A stretch of DNA of 64,000 bases from Haematococcus lacustris (Eukaryota; Chlorophyta; Chlorophyceae; Chlamydomonadales; Haematococcaceae): the NCBI GenBank assembly GCA_030144725.1, contig JASKMD010000012.1, positions 7,694,833 to 7,758,832 of the forward strand, written 5' to 3'. Below the pieces are notes generated by a model. That model saw only the letters and a list, made by a program, of their open reading frames with translations. It ran no database searches and was not told the origin of the DNA. A program made the translations under genes and the position numbers. Shown here in pieces: positions 20,157 through 29,208 of the stretch. The first letter of the stretch is position 1; each line of letters opens with the position of its first letter.

Positions 20157-23100
20157 CTAAGTCTCGTGGATCACCGCTTGCGCTTGGCAGGTGTCTTGGG
20201 CAGCCCAGCCCAGCCCAGCCCAGCCCAGCCCAGCCCAGCCCAGCCCAGCCCAGCCCAGCCCAGCCCAGCCCAGCCCAGCCCAGCCCAGCCCAGCCCAGCC
20301 CAGCCCAGCCCAGCCCAGCCCAGCCCAGCCCAGCCCAGCCCAGCCCAGCCCAGCCCAGCCCAGCCCAGCCCAGCCCAGCCCAGCCCAGCCCAGCCCAGCC
20401 CAGCCCAGCCCAGCCCAGCCCAGCCCAGCCCAGCCCAGCCCAGCCCAGCCCAGCCCAGCCCAGCCCAGCCCAGCCCAGCCCAGCCCAGCCCAGCCCAGCC
20501 CAGCCCAGCCCAGCCCAGCCCAGCCCAGCCCAGCCCAGCCCAGCCCAGCCCAGCCCAGCCCAGCCCAGCCCAGCCCAGCCCAGCCCAGCCCAGCCCAGCC
20601 CAGCCCAGCCCAGCCCAGCCCAGCCCAGCCCAGCCCAGCCCAGCCCAGCCCAGCCCAGCCCAGCCCAGCCCAGCCCAGCCCAGCCCAGCCCAGCCCAGCC
20701 CAGCCCAGCCCAGCCCAGCCCAGCCCAGCCCAGCCCAGCCCAGCCCAGCCCAGCCCAGCCCAGCCCAGCCCAGCCCAGCCCAGCCCAGCCCAGCCCAGCC
20801 CAGCCCAGCCCAGCCCAGCCCAGCCCAGCCCAGCCCAGCCCAGCCCAGCCCAGCCCAGCCCAGCCCAGCCCAGCCCAGCCCAGCCCAGCCCAGCCCAGCC
20901 CAGCCCAGCCCAGCCCAGCCCAGCCCAGCCCAGCCCAGCCCAGCCCAGCCCAGCCCAGCCCAGCCCAGCCCAGCCCAGCCCAGCCCAGCCCAGCCCAGCC
21001 CAGCCCAGCCCAGCCCAGCCCAGCCCAGCCCAGCCCAGCCCAGCCCAGCCCAGCCCAGCCCAGCCCAGCCCAGCCCAGCCCAGCCCAGCCCAGCCCAGCC
21101 CAGCCCAGCCCAGCCCAGCCCAGCCCAGCCCAGCCCAGCCCAGCCCAGCCCAGCCCAGCCCAGCCCAGCCCAGCCCAGCCCAGCCCAGCCCAGCCCAGCC
21201 CAGCCCAGCCCAGCCCAGCCCAGCCCAGCCCAGCCCAGCCCAGCCCAGCCCAGCCCAGCCCAGCCCAGCCCAGCCCAGCCCAGCCCAGCCCAGCCCAGCC
21301 CAGCCCAGCCCAGCCCAGCCCAGCCCAGCCCAGCCCAGCCCAGCCCAGCCCAGCCCAGCCCAGCCCAGCCCAGCCCAGCCCAGCCCAGCCCAGCCCAGCC
21401 CAGCCCAGCCCAGCCCAGCCCAGCCCAGCCCAGCCCAGCCCAGCCCAGCCCAGCCCAGCCCAGCCCAGCCCAGCCCAGCCCAGCCCAGCCCAGCCCAGCC
21501 CAGCCCAGCCCAGCCCAGCCCAGCCCAGCCCAGCCCAGCCCAGCCCAGCCCAGCCCAGCCCAGCCCAGCCCAGCCCAGCCCAGCCCAGCCCAGCCCAGCC
21601 CAGCCCAGCCCAGCCCAGCCCAGCCCAGCCCAGCCCAGCCCAGCCCAGCCCAGCCCAGCCCAGCCCAGCCCAGCCCAGCCCAGCCCAGCCCAGCCCAGCC
21701 CAGCCCAGCCCAGCCCAGCCCAGCCCAGCCCAGCCCAGCCCAGCCCAGCCCAGCCCAGCCCAGCCCAGCCCAGCCCAGCCCAGCCCAGCCCAGCCCAGCC
21801 CAGCCCAGCCCAGCCCAGCCCAGCCCAGCCCAGCCCAGCCCAGCCCAGCCCAGCCCAGCCCAGCCCAGCCCAGCCCAGCCCAGCCCAGCCCAGCCCAGCC
21901 CAGCCCAGCCCAGCCCAGCCCAGCCCAGCCCAGCCCAGCCCAGCCCAGCCCAGCCCAGCCCAGCCCAGCCCAGCCCAGCCCAGCCCAGCCCAGCCCAGCC
22001 CAGCCCAGCCCAGCCCAGCCCAGCCCAGCCCAGCCCAGCCCAGCCCAGCCCAGCCCAGCCCAGCCCAGCCCAGCCCAGCCCAGCCCAGCCCAGCCCAGCC
22101 CAGCCCAGCCCAGCCCAGCCCAGCCCAGCCCAGCCCAGCCCAGCCCAGCCCAGCCCAGCCCAGCCCAGCCCAGCCCAGCCCAGCCCAGCCCAGCCCAGCC
22201 CAGCCCAGCCCAGCCCAGCCCAGCCCAGCCCAGCCCAGCCCAGCCCAGCCCAGCCCAGCCCAGCCCAGCCCAGCCCAGCCCAGCCCAGCCCAGCCCAGCC
22301 CAGCCCAGCCCAGCCCAGCCCAGCCCAGCCCAGCCCAGCCCAGCCCAGCCCAGCCCAGCCCAGCCCAGCCCAGCCCAGCCCAGCCCAGCCCAGCCCAGCC
22401 CAGCCCAGCCCAGCCCAGCCCAGCCCAGCCCAGCCCAGCCCAGCCCAGCCCAGCCCAGCCCAGCCCAGCCCAGCCCAGCCCAGCCCAGCCCAGCCCAGCC
22501 CAGCCCAGCCCAGCCCAGCCCAGCCCAGCCCAGCCCAGCCCAGCCCAGCCCAGCCCAGCCCAGCCCAGCCCAGCCCAGCCCAGCCCAGCCCAGCCCAGCC
22601 CAGCCCAGCCCAGCCCAGCCCAGCCCAGCCCAGCCCAGCCCAGCCCAGCCCAGCCCAGCCCAGCCCAGCCCAGCCCAGCCCAGCCCAGCCCAGCCCAGCC
22701 CAGCCCAGCCCAGCCCAGCCCAGCCCAGCCCAGCCCAGCCCAGCCCAGCCCAGCCCAGCCCAGCCCAGCCCAGCCCAGCCCAGCCCAGCCCAGCCCAGCC
22801 TCACCAAGGGTCTTGCTTTTCAGGTACTTGGCTACCACGCGCAACTGCCGCCCCACAGTGGTGCTCTGCCCCGGTCGGTATGGGTTGGGCACCTGGCACT
22901 GCTCATTCACGAACAGCTCTCGGCACATGCCCAGCTTGCGGCGGCTGACCTGTGTCTGCAGCACCAGCCTGGCTGTGCTGAGGTAGTGTTGTGCAAGGTA
23001 GGCAGCTGTCCTGGCTGCAGGCTTCCCACGGCGCCCCACTTGCGTGGGAATGAAGTTGGCTGTCAACGCGGGTGGGTCAGGAGCCGGGCAGGGCTGCTGG

Positions 23101-23783
23101 GCTGCAGTGCCTGACGGGATGCCATAGCCACCCTCAGCACACCGCTGCAGCACCTCTGGTGACACCTGGTGCCGCATCAGGATGTTCATTAGCTGCCGCT
23201 GATGCCGGGTGAGCCGGGGGCCGCGTTGACGGCAGCGGCGGACGTTGCGTATCGCAAGGGACAGCCGGCGCTTGTCTTGCTCCAGCAGCTGGATTGCATG
23301 GGTGCGCTCCTCAGCCAGCTGCTCCAATGCCACATTCTCACCCTGCACCTCTTGGTGTGCTGCCTGCAACTGCTCCATGTCTGCCTGCACCTGCTGGAAA
23401 TCTGCCATCGCATCATCGAGCTGCTGGTGGAGCCGCTCAACTTCTGCCCGTAACTGCATAGTCTCACCCTGTGCCTTCTTCATTTGAGCTTTTAAGCCAC
23501 TAGGGCAGCATTTAAACCCCGCCTTGGGTGAGGCATGCAGCTTTTGCAGGTGCAGCTGCTGCTTCGGGCTCACCCTTAACCCCCCATGGTGGTGGCTAGG
23601 GCTGGGAGGGGGCGGAGGGGGAGGGGGTGGGCTGGGAGGGGGTGGGCTGGGAGGGGGTGGGCTGGGAAGGGGTGGGCTGGGAGGGGGTGGGCTGGGAGGG
23701 GTGGGCTGGGAGGGTGGGCAGGGAGGGGTTGGGCTGGGAGGGATTGGGCTGGGAAGGGTGGGCAATGAGGTGGGCTCCTGCAT
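20157..23783 (-). CDS. Coiled-coil protein of unknown function with proline-rich N-terminus; last intron is a pentamer array
   Basis: The ATG at 23783 opens a first exon running to about 22803. It encodes a proline-rich stretch of about 60 residues (SPPPP motifs), a coiled coil at about residues 95-175 ([16 protein letters not shown]), and a basic region ([15 protein letters not shown]) followed by a conserved-looking segment ending KYLKSKTL. There a donor G|GTGAGG begins on the - strand, and the following 2.6 kb is pure GGGCT repeat. The first plausible acceptor beyond it is CCCAAG at about 20190, leaving a short last exon ending with TAG at 20157-20159. The frame also stays open through the array, because a 5-base repeat with no stop is open in every frame. 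The translated array is therefore most likely an artefact of intron retention. Function is unknown; it could be a transposon-borne gene. Confidence 0.5.
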   Translation of the reverse strand: MQEPTSLPTLPSPIPPSPTPPCPPSQPTPPSPPPPSPPLPSPPPPSPPPPSPPPPPPPPPSPSHHHGGLRVSPKQQLHLQKLHASPKAGFKCCPSGLKAQMKKAQGETMQLRAEVERLHQQLDDAMADFQQVQADMEQLQAAHQEVQGENVALEQLAEERTHAIQLLEQDKRRLSLAIRNVRRCRQRGPRLTRHQRQLMNILMRHQVSPEVLQRCAEGGYGIPSGTAAQQPCPAPDPPALTANFIPTQVGRRGKPAARTAAYLAQHYLSTARLVLQTQVSRRKLGMCRELFVNEQCQVPNPYRPGQSTTVGRQLRVVAKYLKSKTLGEAGLGWAGLGWAGLGWAGLGWAGLGWAGLGWAGLGWAGLGWAGLGWAGLGWAGLGWAGLGWAGLGWAGLGWAGLGWAGLGWAGLGWAGLGWAGLGWAGLGWAGLGWAGLGWAGLGWAGLGWAGLGWAGLGWAGLGWAGLGWAGLGWAGLGWAGLGWAGLGWAGLGWAGLGWAGLGWAGLGWAGLGWAGLGWAGLGWAGLGWAGLGWAGLGWAGLGWAGLGWAGLGWAGLGWAGLGWAGLGWAGLGWAGLGWAGLGWAGLGWAGLGWAGLGWAGLGWAGLGWAGLGWAGLGWAGLGWAGLGWAGLGWAGLGWAGLGWAGLGWAGLGWAGLGWAGLGWAGLGWAGLGWAGLGWAGLGWAGLGWAGLGWAGLGWAGLGWAGLGWAGLGWAGLGWAGLGWAGLGWAGLGWAGLGWAGLGWAGLGWAGLGWAGLGWAGLGWAGLGWAGLGWAGLGWAGLGWAGLGWAGLGWAGLGWAGLGWAGLGWAGLGWAGLGWAGLGWAGLGWAGLGWAGLGWAGLGWAGLGWAGLGWAGLGWAGLGWAGLGWAGLGWAGLGWAGLGWAGLGWAGLGWAGLGWAGLGWAGLGWAGLGWAGLGWAGLGWAGLGWAGLGWAGLGWAGLGWAGLGWAGLGWAGLGWAGLGWAGLGWAGLGWAGLGWAGLGWAGLGWAGLGWAGLGWAGLGWAGLGWAGLGWAGLGWAGLGWAGLGWAGLGWAGLGWAGLGWAGLGWAGLGWAGLGWAGLGWAGLGWAGLGWAGLGWAGLGWAGLGWAGLGWAGLGWAGLGWAGLGWAGLGWAGLGWAGLGWAGLGWAGLGWAGLGWAGLGWAGLGWAGLGWAGLGWAGLGWAGLGWAGLGWAGLGWAGLGWAGLGWAGLGWAAQDTCQAQAVIHET
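20201..22800. repeat. (CAGCC)520 perfect pentanucleotide array
   Basis: All 2,600 bases are uninterrupted CAGCC on the + strand (GGCTG on the -), 520 copies with no visible substitution. On the - strand the sequence is GGG separated by two bases throughout, which meets the usual definition of a G-quadruplex-forming tract along its whole length. It lies between a consensus splice donor and a possible acceptor of the - strand gene. The copy number could be affected by assembly. Confidence 0.97.
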
Positions 23784-24222
23784 TGATGGGTGGAGGGGTG
23801 GCGGGCATGGTGGGTCGTTGCATGCCGTGGCCTTGCACCATTTTGGTGTACATGATGTAACTTCAAAGCTGTCAAACAGAAAGAGGCCTACGCTGTTTGT
23901 TGTGCGGTTTGTTTCAACAATTGCGCTGATGGGTCAAGAACAAATAAAATATAGCCATTTTCTTGTGGGTGCAGCGGGTGCAACACAGTGGAGGACACAG
24001 TGGAGGAGGGGGGGTGTAAGCCGGGTGATACCTTAGTGTGCGCCGACCCAAATGGTGTATGTGGCGGAAGCGAGTATATTTATATGTTCAAATCACCCCG
24101 TCAAGGTGCCCTGCACGCCCGGCAGACATCGCGTTGGGTGTCAGCCGGACATTCCATCCTCATCTTATGGCTAATGCAAACAAACAAAACCGATAATTCA
24201 TAGTATTTGTGATGGCTTGACG
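23784..24222. promoter_or_regulatory. Intergenic interval between two divergent genes
   Basis: The genes on either side start at 23783 (-) and 24223 or 24235 (+), so these 440 bp should hold both promoters. I see no named motif. An AT-richer block lies at 23860-23960. Confidence 0.35.
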
Positions 24223-25203
24223 ATGTTGTTTTCTATGGCTAAGAAAAAAAGACGAACCGTGCCTAGGCCAGTGCCGGAGGACCCGGACAGTGACATTGAG
24301 GACCGCGACGAGGCACTACAGCCGGACCTCACCGAGGCGCAGCAAAATAGAAAGGTTTCCGGAGAGGCCCGCGCTGCCCGCGATAGGGATAACACATACC
24401 ACGGCAGGAAGTGTAAGATAGCCCACCTCATCGACCACCTCCCGCAAGAGCTTTGGGATGCCTTCCTGGCCGACGCTGTGCAGCCACGAGTGGAGGCCAT
24501 CAGCGAGCGTGGGGTGCTCGCCAGCCTTGGGCTGGGCTTACTCGTGCGCGGCTTGTTTACCATTCGCGTAGCCGACCCGCTCGTCCTGCACGCCCAGCCC
24601 GTGTACACAGACATCCCAGTCTCTCAGGCAGCCATCCCGGACCTGAGCTGCCGGAACCTGTACCTGCAGCTGTGCCGCGGCTTGCCCGGAAACGGCGCGA
24701 ACACTCGGCCAAATGCGGCAGTGGCTGCCGTGCTGGCAGAGCACCCTGACCTTCGCGCCCGCCTCGCAGCAATCCCCCGCCACCTGTCTGACACCAACAT
24801 GGTGGACCACGTCGGCAAGCAGCTGGAGACAGCTTTCAGCAACATCCTCACTCTCCTCTTCGCTGGCAGGCTCAAGAAGTCTGTGTCCCTGGCTGGGGCA
24901 AAGGTCCTGCTGGGCACTGAGGAACACCGGCGCAGATTTGGATTCTGGGGGGTGGGTGGTGGGCACCTGCCAGCCTGGTCAAAGCGGGAGTGCACCTATG
25001 TGCGCCGCATGGTGTGCGGCCTGGACGTCAGCTGGCTGGTGGGGGAGGGTGGTGTGGTGGTGACTGAAGCCATGCAGGCTGAGGTGGCTTTGCAACGGGG
25101 CCTGCTGGGGCTTGAGGAGGGGGAGCTGGTGAATGATGACTGGGTGGAGGATCCAGTCAACCGGGGCCGGCTGCTGCGCCATGCGGTGCACACTACCAGA
25201 TAG
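24223..25203 (+). CDS. Intronless protein of unknown function with N-terminal nuclear-localisation-like motif
   Basis: From ATG 24223 this encodes 326 residues. A second in-frame ATG at 24235 starts directly before AKKKRR and is equally plausible. The N-terminus is basic (KKKRRTVPRP) and then acidic (EDPDSDIEDRDEA). The rest is a mixed helical protein without a motif I recognise. The absence of introns is unusual beside the intron-rich genes downstream and suggests either a retrocopy or a mobile-element gene. It is divergent from the coiled-coil gene at 20157-23783, and the two may belong to one element. Confidence 0.6.
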   Translation: MLFSMAKKKRRTVPRPVPEDPDSDIEDRDEALQPDLTEAQQNRKVSGEARAARDRDNTYHGRKCKIAHLIDHLPQELWDAFLADAVQPRVEAISERGVLASLGLGLLVRGLFTIRVADPLVLHAQPVYTDIPVSQAAIPDLSCRNLYLQLCRGLPGNGANTRPNAAVAAVLAEHPDLRARLAAIPRHLSDTNMVDHVGKQLETAFSNILTLLFAGRLKKSVSLAGAKVLLGTEEHRRRFGFWGVGGGHLPAWSKRECTYVRRMVCGLDVSWLVGEGGVVVTEAMQAEVALQRGLLGLEEGELVNDDWVEDPVNRGRLLRHAVHTTR

Positions 25204-25606
25204 ATACCGGTGCAATAGCCAGCTACAGCAAGACAATCCAAGAAAACAAGATACCAAACCCCTCACAAAGGGGATGTGTGTGAGCAAGAGCTATAGAGTA
25301 GGGTAGAGCTCTTGCTAGTAGTAGCCTGGAGGCACACACACCAGAAGGCTGAGCTGAAGTGGGCATTAGGCACACTGTCAGTAGCCTTTACAACAGCGAT
25401 CTCGCAGCCTGTGTTTGATTACAACTCATGCTTTATTTTGGTGTTGCATGAGGGCTGTAGGGATTAAAACTTGTCAGACTTGCGGCATGTAAACGACGAG
25501 AGGTAATCGACACCGCGTGGGGGGTCACGTCTAAGTAAAATACACTGCAGGCCGAGCAGGGTGCCCCAGAGCCCCAGAGTCCATTTTGTTTCATCAGCCC
25601 GCCTTC
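25204..25606. other. Intergenic region
   Basis: No open frame of note. It should contain the 3' end of the preceding gene and the promoter of the next one. I see no TATA box or other recognisable site. Confidence 0.4.
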
Positions 25607-25995
25607 ATGGACAAAGACAGACATGCGGCAGGGAAGCACGTCATCAATAGGCGGGACGTCCGCTCCAGTAACACCAACCTCGGCTTGGAGTTCGCTGTGC
25701 TAGGCCTGTGCTGTCTTGCAGGAGCTGTGGGGATTTACACAGAGGTGTGTTCCACCCAGCTGTCCACCCTGCACCCAGCAGCACCCAGGAGCCCTGCCCT
25801 GCAGCTGCCCTCATCACACTTGACATAACTCGTCACACGTAAGGTTTGCCGTGTGAATGTTGGTGGATGTCTGGTGCCTCACAGGATGTGCGGTTGACTG
25901 CCCTCATTTTCCTCGGGGGTTTAGGCGCCTGGCTCATGCAAGGCCTGCCAGCTGCACTGAAGGGCACTGCTGCAGCTGCCAAGTACAAAAAGTAG
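25607..25995 (+). CDS. Small two-helix membrane protein, unknown
   Basis: Two exons, 25607-25744 and 25885-25995, join in phase 0 across a GT-AG intron (GAG|GTGTGT ... CACAG|GAT) and give 82 residues. The N-terminal 28 residues are polar and basic. Two hydrophobic helices follow (about 29-44 LGLEFAVLGLCCLAGAV and 48-66 VRLTALIFLGGLGAWLM), then an alanine- and lysine-rich end (AAAAKYKK). The layout fits a small subunit of an organelle membrane complex, but no family is recognised. There is no clear cleavable targeting peptide. Confidence 0.6.
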
Positions 25996-26055
25996 GCGCT
26001 GTGGCAATGGTGCTTGCCCACGCAGCTCCCCTCACTCGATGTTCACTCCTTCATC

Positions 26056-26083
26056 ACCACCACCACCACCACCACCACCACCA
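26056..26083 (+). repeat. (CAC)n microsatellite
   Basis: About nine CAC units. It lies in the leader or first-intron region of the nitroreductase gene and complicates recognition of its first exon. Confidence 0.8.
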
Positions 26084-26236
26084 CATCAGTGGGCTACACA
26101 GGCAGCTGGGTTAGCTAGAGCCTGCCCTGCAGTGCCTGCTGTCCAGCAGGGGTTGGTGCCTCCTGCTGTCTATCACCTGCTGCCCAGCACCTGGTGCCTG
26201 ACCCCCTGGGCCTCAGGGAGTGCCTGCTGCCTGCAG

Positions 26237-28788
26237 GGCCCAGGTGCAGGGCAGCCTGGCAGTGCCACCAGACCAGCTGCTGCAGCTCTTGAAAGGCAGG
26301 CGCTCAGTGGCGCCCAAGGACTACACAGGAGCCAAGGTGGGCGGGGCGGTGCAGCAGCAGGCTGAGGCAGAGGCCAGGCCGGGTGCTGAGAGTCCGAGTC
26401 CAACAGCAGCATGTGGCATGGTCCTGGCACAGGGGGGGTAGTGAGCAGCAGGGCCACGGCAGAGGCAGGGTGGGAGGTTTGGGGAGGGACAGGAGCAGGG
26501 GGTGGGTAGCAGGGCGGGGGATGGTGTGACACTGGGGGGGAGTGCGTCCTGCACACACTCTGCCTATGGGAAGCACTGCAGGCTGGTGGAGCAGGCCGTC
26601 TGGGGTGGTGCCTCACGGGGCGCTGACCCTGAGGCACGGGGCAGTAGTCAGGCTGTGGTAGTGAATAATCATGGCACCAATGCAAGGGTCCCTAGCAGGT
26701 CACTAGCAGCGGCAGCAACAGCAGCATCAGCCCTGAAAGCAGCAGCAGCAGCGGCCAGGTGAAAGGGGCTGGGCAGCAGCTGGTGTCAGCCACCCTCAGG
26801 CAGGCCAGGAGCAGGCATATAGTTGAAACACAGGGGCTGGGCAGGTGGGGTGCAGGGCAGCGTGAGGGCCAGGGCTGCTGGGAGTGGCCTAGAACCCTAA
26901 CCCTAACCCTAACTTTAATCCTAAAGTCCTTCTCATGTCCCATTCCTACCCATGCCCCATTCCTTTGCCCAAACGCTCAAACTGCCCTACCTTGCTTACA
27001 CACACCCAGCAGGCTAGGTGGCCATGCTCCAACTGCTCCAACTGCCCTGCCACGCTTCTACTCAGTCAGCATGCCAGGAGGCTACTCCTCCAGCCCCTTG
27101 CCACCTTCGCCACTTGGACCAACTGAACAGCTGCCTGCCTGCCTGCTGCTTACAATCTGCCCGCCTTCCTGCCAGCTGGCCTGCTGGTCTGCCTGTCTGT
27201 CTGCCTTGGTGCGTGGTCAGGTGGACAGGGCTGCCATTGAGTTGTGCCTGGAAGCTGCACGCTGGGCGCCTACTCATAACCTCACACAGCCCTGGCGGTA
27301 AAGGCTCGCTGAGATTAGCGCTATGGCCAAAGATGGGGCCAGCACCTTTGCTTCGCGGGCAGCGACTGCACGCATTCCAGCACGCAGCCCTGGCACACCT
27401 ACCCCTTGCTGCAAGTGCAGCTCAGCCCCTTGCTATGATTTTCGATGCCATGGCCTGCTGGCACTGGCCCTGACTCTCACGTGGCAGGCAGGCTCAAAGC
27501 TGGCGTGCTGGTGCTGTGCAGGTTCGTTGTGCTGGAGGGCGAGGCCAAGACCAAGTTTGAGGTGAGTAAGGGGTCAGGGCAGAGGGTTAAGGGGCAGGGT
27601 GGGGGGTCAGGGTGGGGAGCCCTTATCCATGCCAGCGCAAGTGCCAGTGCCAGCGCCTCACCCCTGTACAGCAGCCACTGTGCCCTGGCCGGCCTGGCCC
27701 TGCCTGGCCCAGCCCAGCCCAGCCCTGGGTAACGTGTCCATCATACAGCTATGAATCATGCATTTGTGGAGGGTGTGACGTTGCACAGCTTGCAGGCACC
27801 TCGCTGCCGCTGCTGCCGTTGCCGCTGGTGCGGCCGCTGCTGCCGCTAATGCTGCTGTTGCCTGCAGACGTTGACCATAGACCTGGTGGGCCAGTACACC
27901 ACACCAGCAGACAAGTCCGAGGAGGCTGTGGCACGCTTGAAGGGCAAGGCCAGCAAGACCTGGCCCCTGGTGAGGTGCTGGCCACTGCTGAAGCTGGTTG
28001 CCTGCTGTGTGCATGACCTGCCACTGCCACAGTGCTGGCCATGAGCGTGACCATTCGCAGTATGAGGGACAAAGGGTTGTAGTACAGCAATGCACACAGG
28101 GCCACGATGCATGCTGGCATGGTGGCGACGATGCTCACGGCTGGGCTGCTAGCCCTGCCACGGCAGACAAATACATCATGGCCTCCTGTGCTGCTTGCTG
28201 CTCCTGGTGCTGCAGGTTTCGCATTACATCGTGATCTGCATGCAGCCCAAAAGCAGTGAGAAGTCCGGCAAGAAGAACCCCGAGTGGGAGGAAATTGCTG
28301 CCGTGTCATGCGCAGTCCAGGTGAGCCAGCCGTGCGATGCCAGTCATCAGCAGCAGCTACAGCAGCAACAGCAGCAGCAGCACATGGCATTCGCCCTGGC
28401 TGGTATGGATTGGCTGGTTTGGTGGCTGCTCGTGGACTCCTTATCTTTGGCGGCCCCTGCCTTGGACCTAATGGTGTGTTGAGCATTCGCGTTGTGCGAG
28501 ACGAGCAGCATGTCTGCAACCAGGTGGACATGACCTGTCTCCACCATTTGCTTCTCCCCCGCACCGCAGAACCTAGCGCTCATGGCCACCGCCCAAGGCC
28601 TCGCAGGGTATTGGAGCTCGTGGCAGGCGGCTGCGCGCGATGCTCCGGAGATGGCCGCGTTCTTGGGCATCGATCCGACGCAGGGCGACAAGTGCCTGGG
28701 TGTGTACTCCCTGGGGCTGAGCGACAGGCTCGCTGGTTACAAGGGCTCGCGAGCGCCTATCGCCGACAAAACGAGCTGGCTGTCATAG
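26237..28788 (+). CDS. Nitroreductase-family flavoprotein (first exon not found)
   Basis: Six exons can be joined with consistent phases: 26237-26336, 27221-27297, 27522-27561, 27868-27969, 28216-28320 and 28570-28788, giving 213 residues. The start of the family fold is KGRRSVAPKDYTG, followed by EAARWAPTHNLTQPWRF, FVVLEGEAK, and near the end LGVYSLG and the C-terminal APIADKTSW. The arginine pair and the WAPTHNLTQPW segment are in the positions that contact FMN in nitroreductases, which reduce nitro or quinone substrates with NAD(P)H. The first listed exon begins with one base of a split codon, so an upstream exon with the ATG must exist between 25996 and 26236. The 884-bp intron after it holds a short telomere-like run. 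The physiological substrate is unknown. Confidence 0.85.
26892..26913 (+). repeat. Short interstitial telomere-like repeat
   Basis: AACCCTAACCCTAACCCTAA is three units of CCCTAA followed by degenerate units (ctttaatcctaa). It lies in the large intron of the nitroreductase gene. It is too short to be a telomere. Confidence 0.7.
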
Positions 28789-29208
28789 TGCCGGCCTGGT
28801 TGAGACGTGGCGGAGGAAGCGTCAGCAGCGGCGTGTCAAGCAGCGGCAGCTGGCAATGGAGCAGAGGCGACACGTCGAGCTATAGCAAGAACGGCCCCCC
28901 GTGGCTGAAACTGGCCAGCCTTGGAGCTCATGACTCGTTTTGCATTGCTTCATCACAGGAGAAGGGTGTTGACGATTGACTAGCTCGATTGCGACAACCT
29001 AAGATACGCACAACGACACCATACAGAAACACAAGGCGGACACTTTGTTTGCACTTCCGTGCTTCTTGCTGGAAATCCTACATTTCTGGGGTCACGAGGG
29101 CAGTCGTCGTGGCTCCCTGCAGAGACTCATACAGCCGCAAGCGAGAGTTACGGCAGCTTGGCACCAACGTGCGGATGCTCCCACAGCTGTGAACGTGGGC
29201 CTGTACCA
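28789..29208. other. Convergent intergenic region
   Basis: Here lie the 3' ends of the nitroreductase gene (+) and the EH protein gene (-). No gene is seen, and no clear TGTAA signal on either strand was found near the stops. Confidence 0.4.

Noticed and set aside
20048..23114. Several overlapping long open frames (PSPAQ or GLGWA repeats) over 20.0-23.1 kb on both strands
   Set aside because: A pentamer without stop codons is open in all six frames. The frames are a consequence of the repeat and not evidence of genes, apart from the exon at 22804-23783.
27641..27730. Short (CCCAG)n run as an exon
   Set aside because: It lies inside a nitroreductase intron, and the surrounding exons already join in frame without it.
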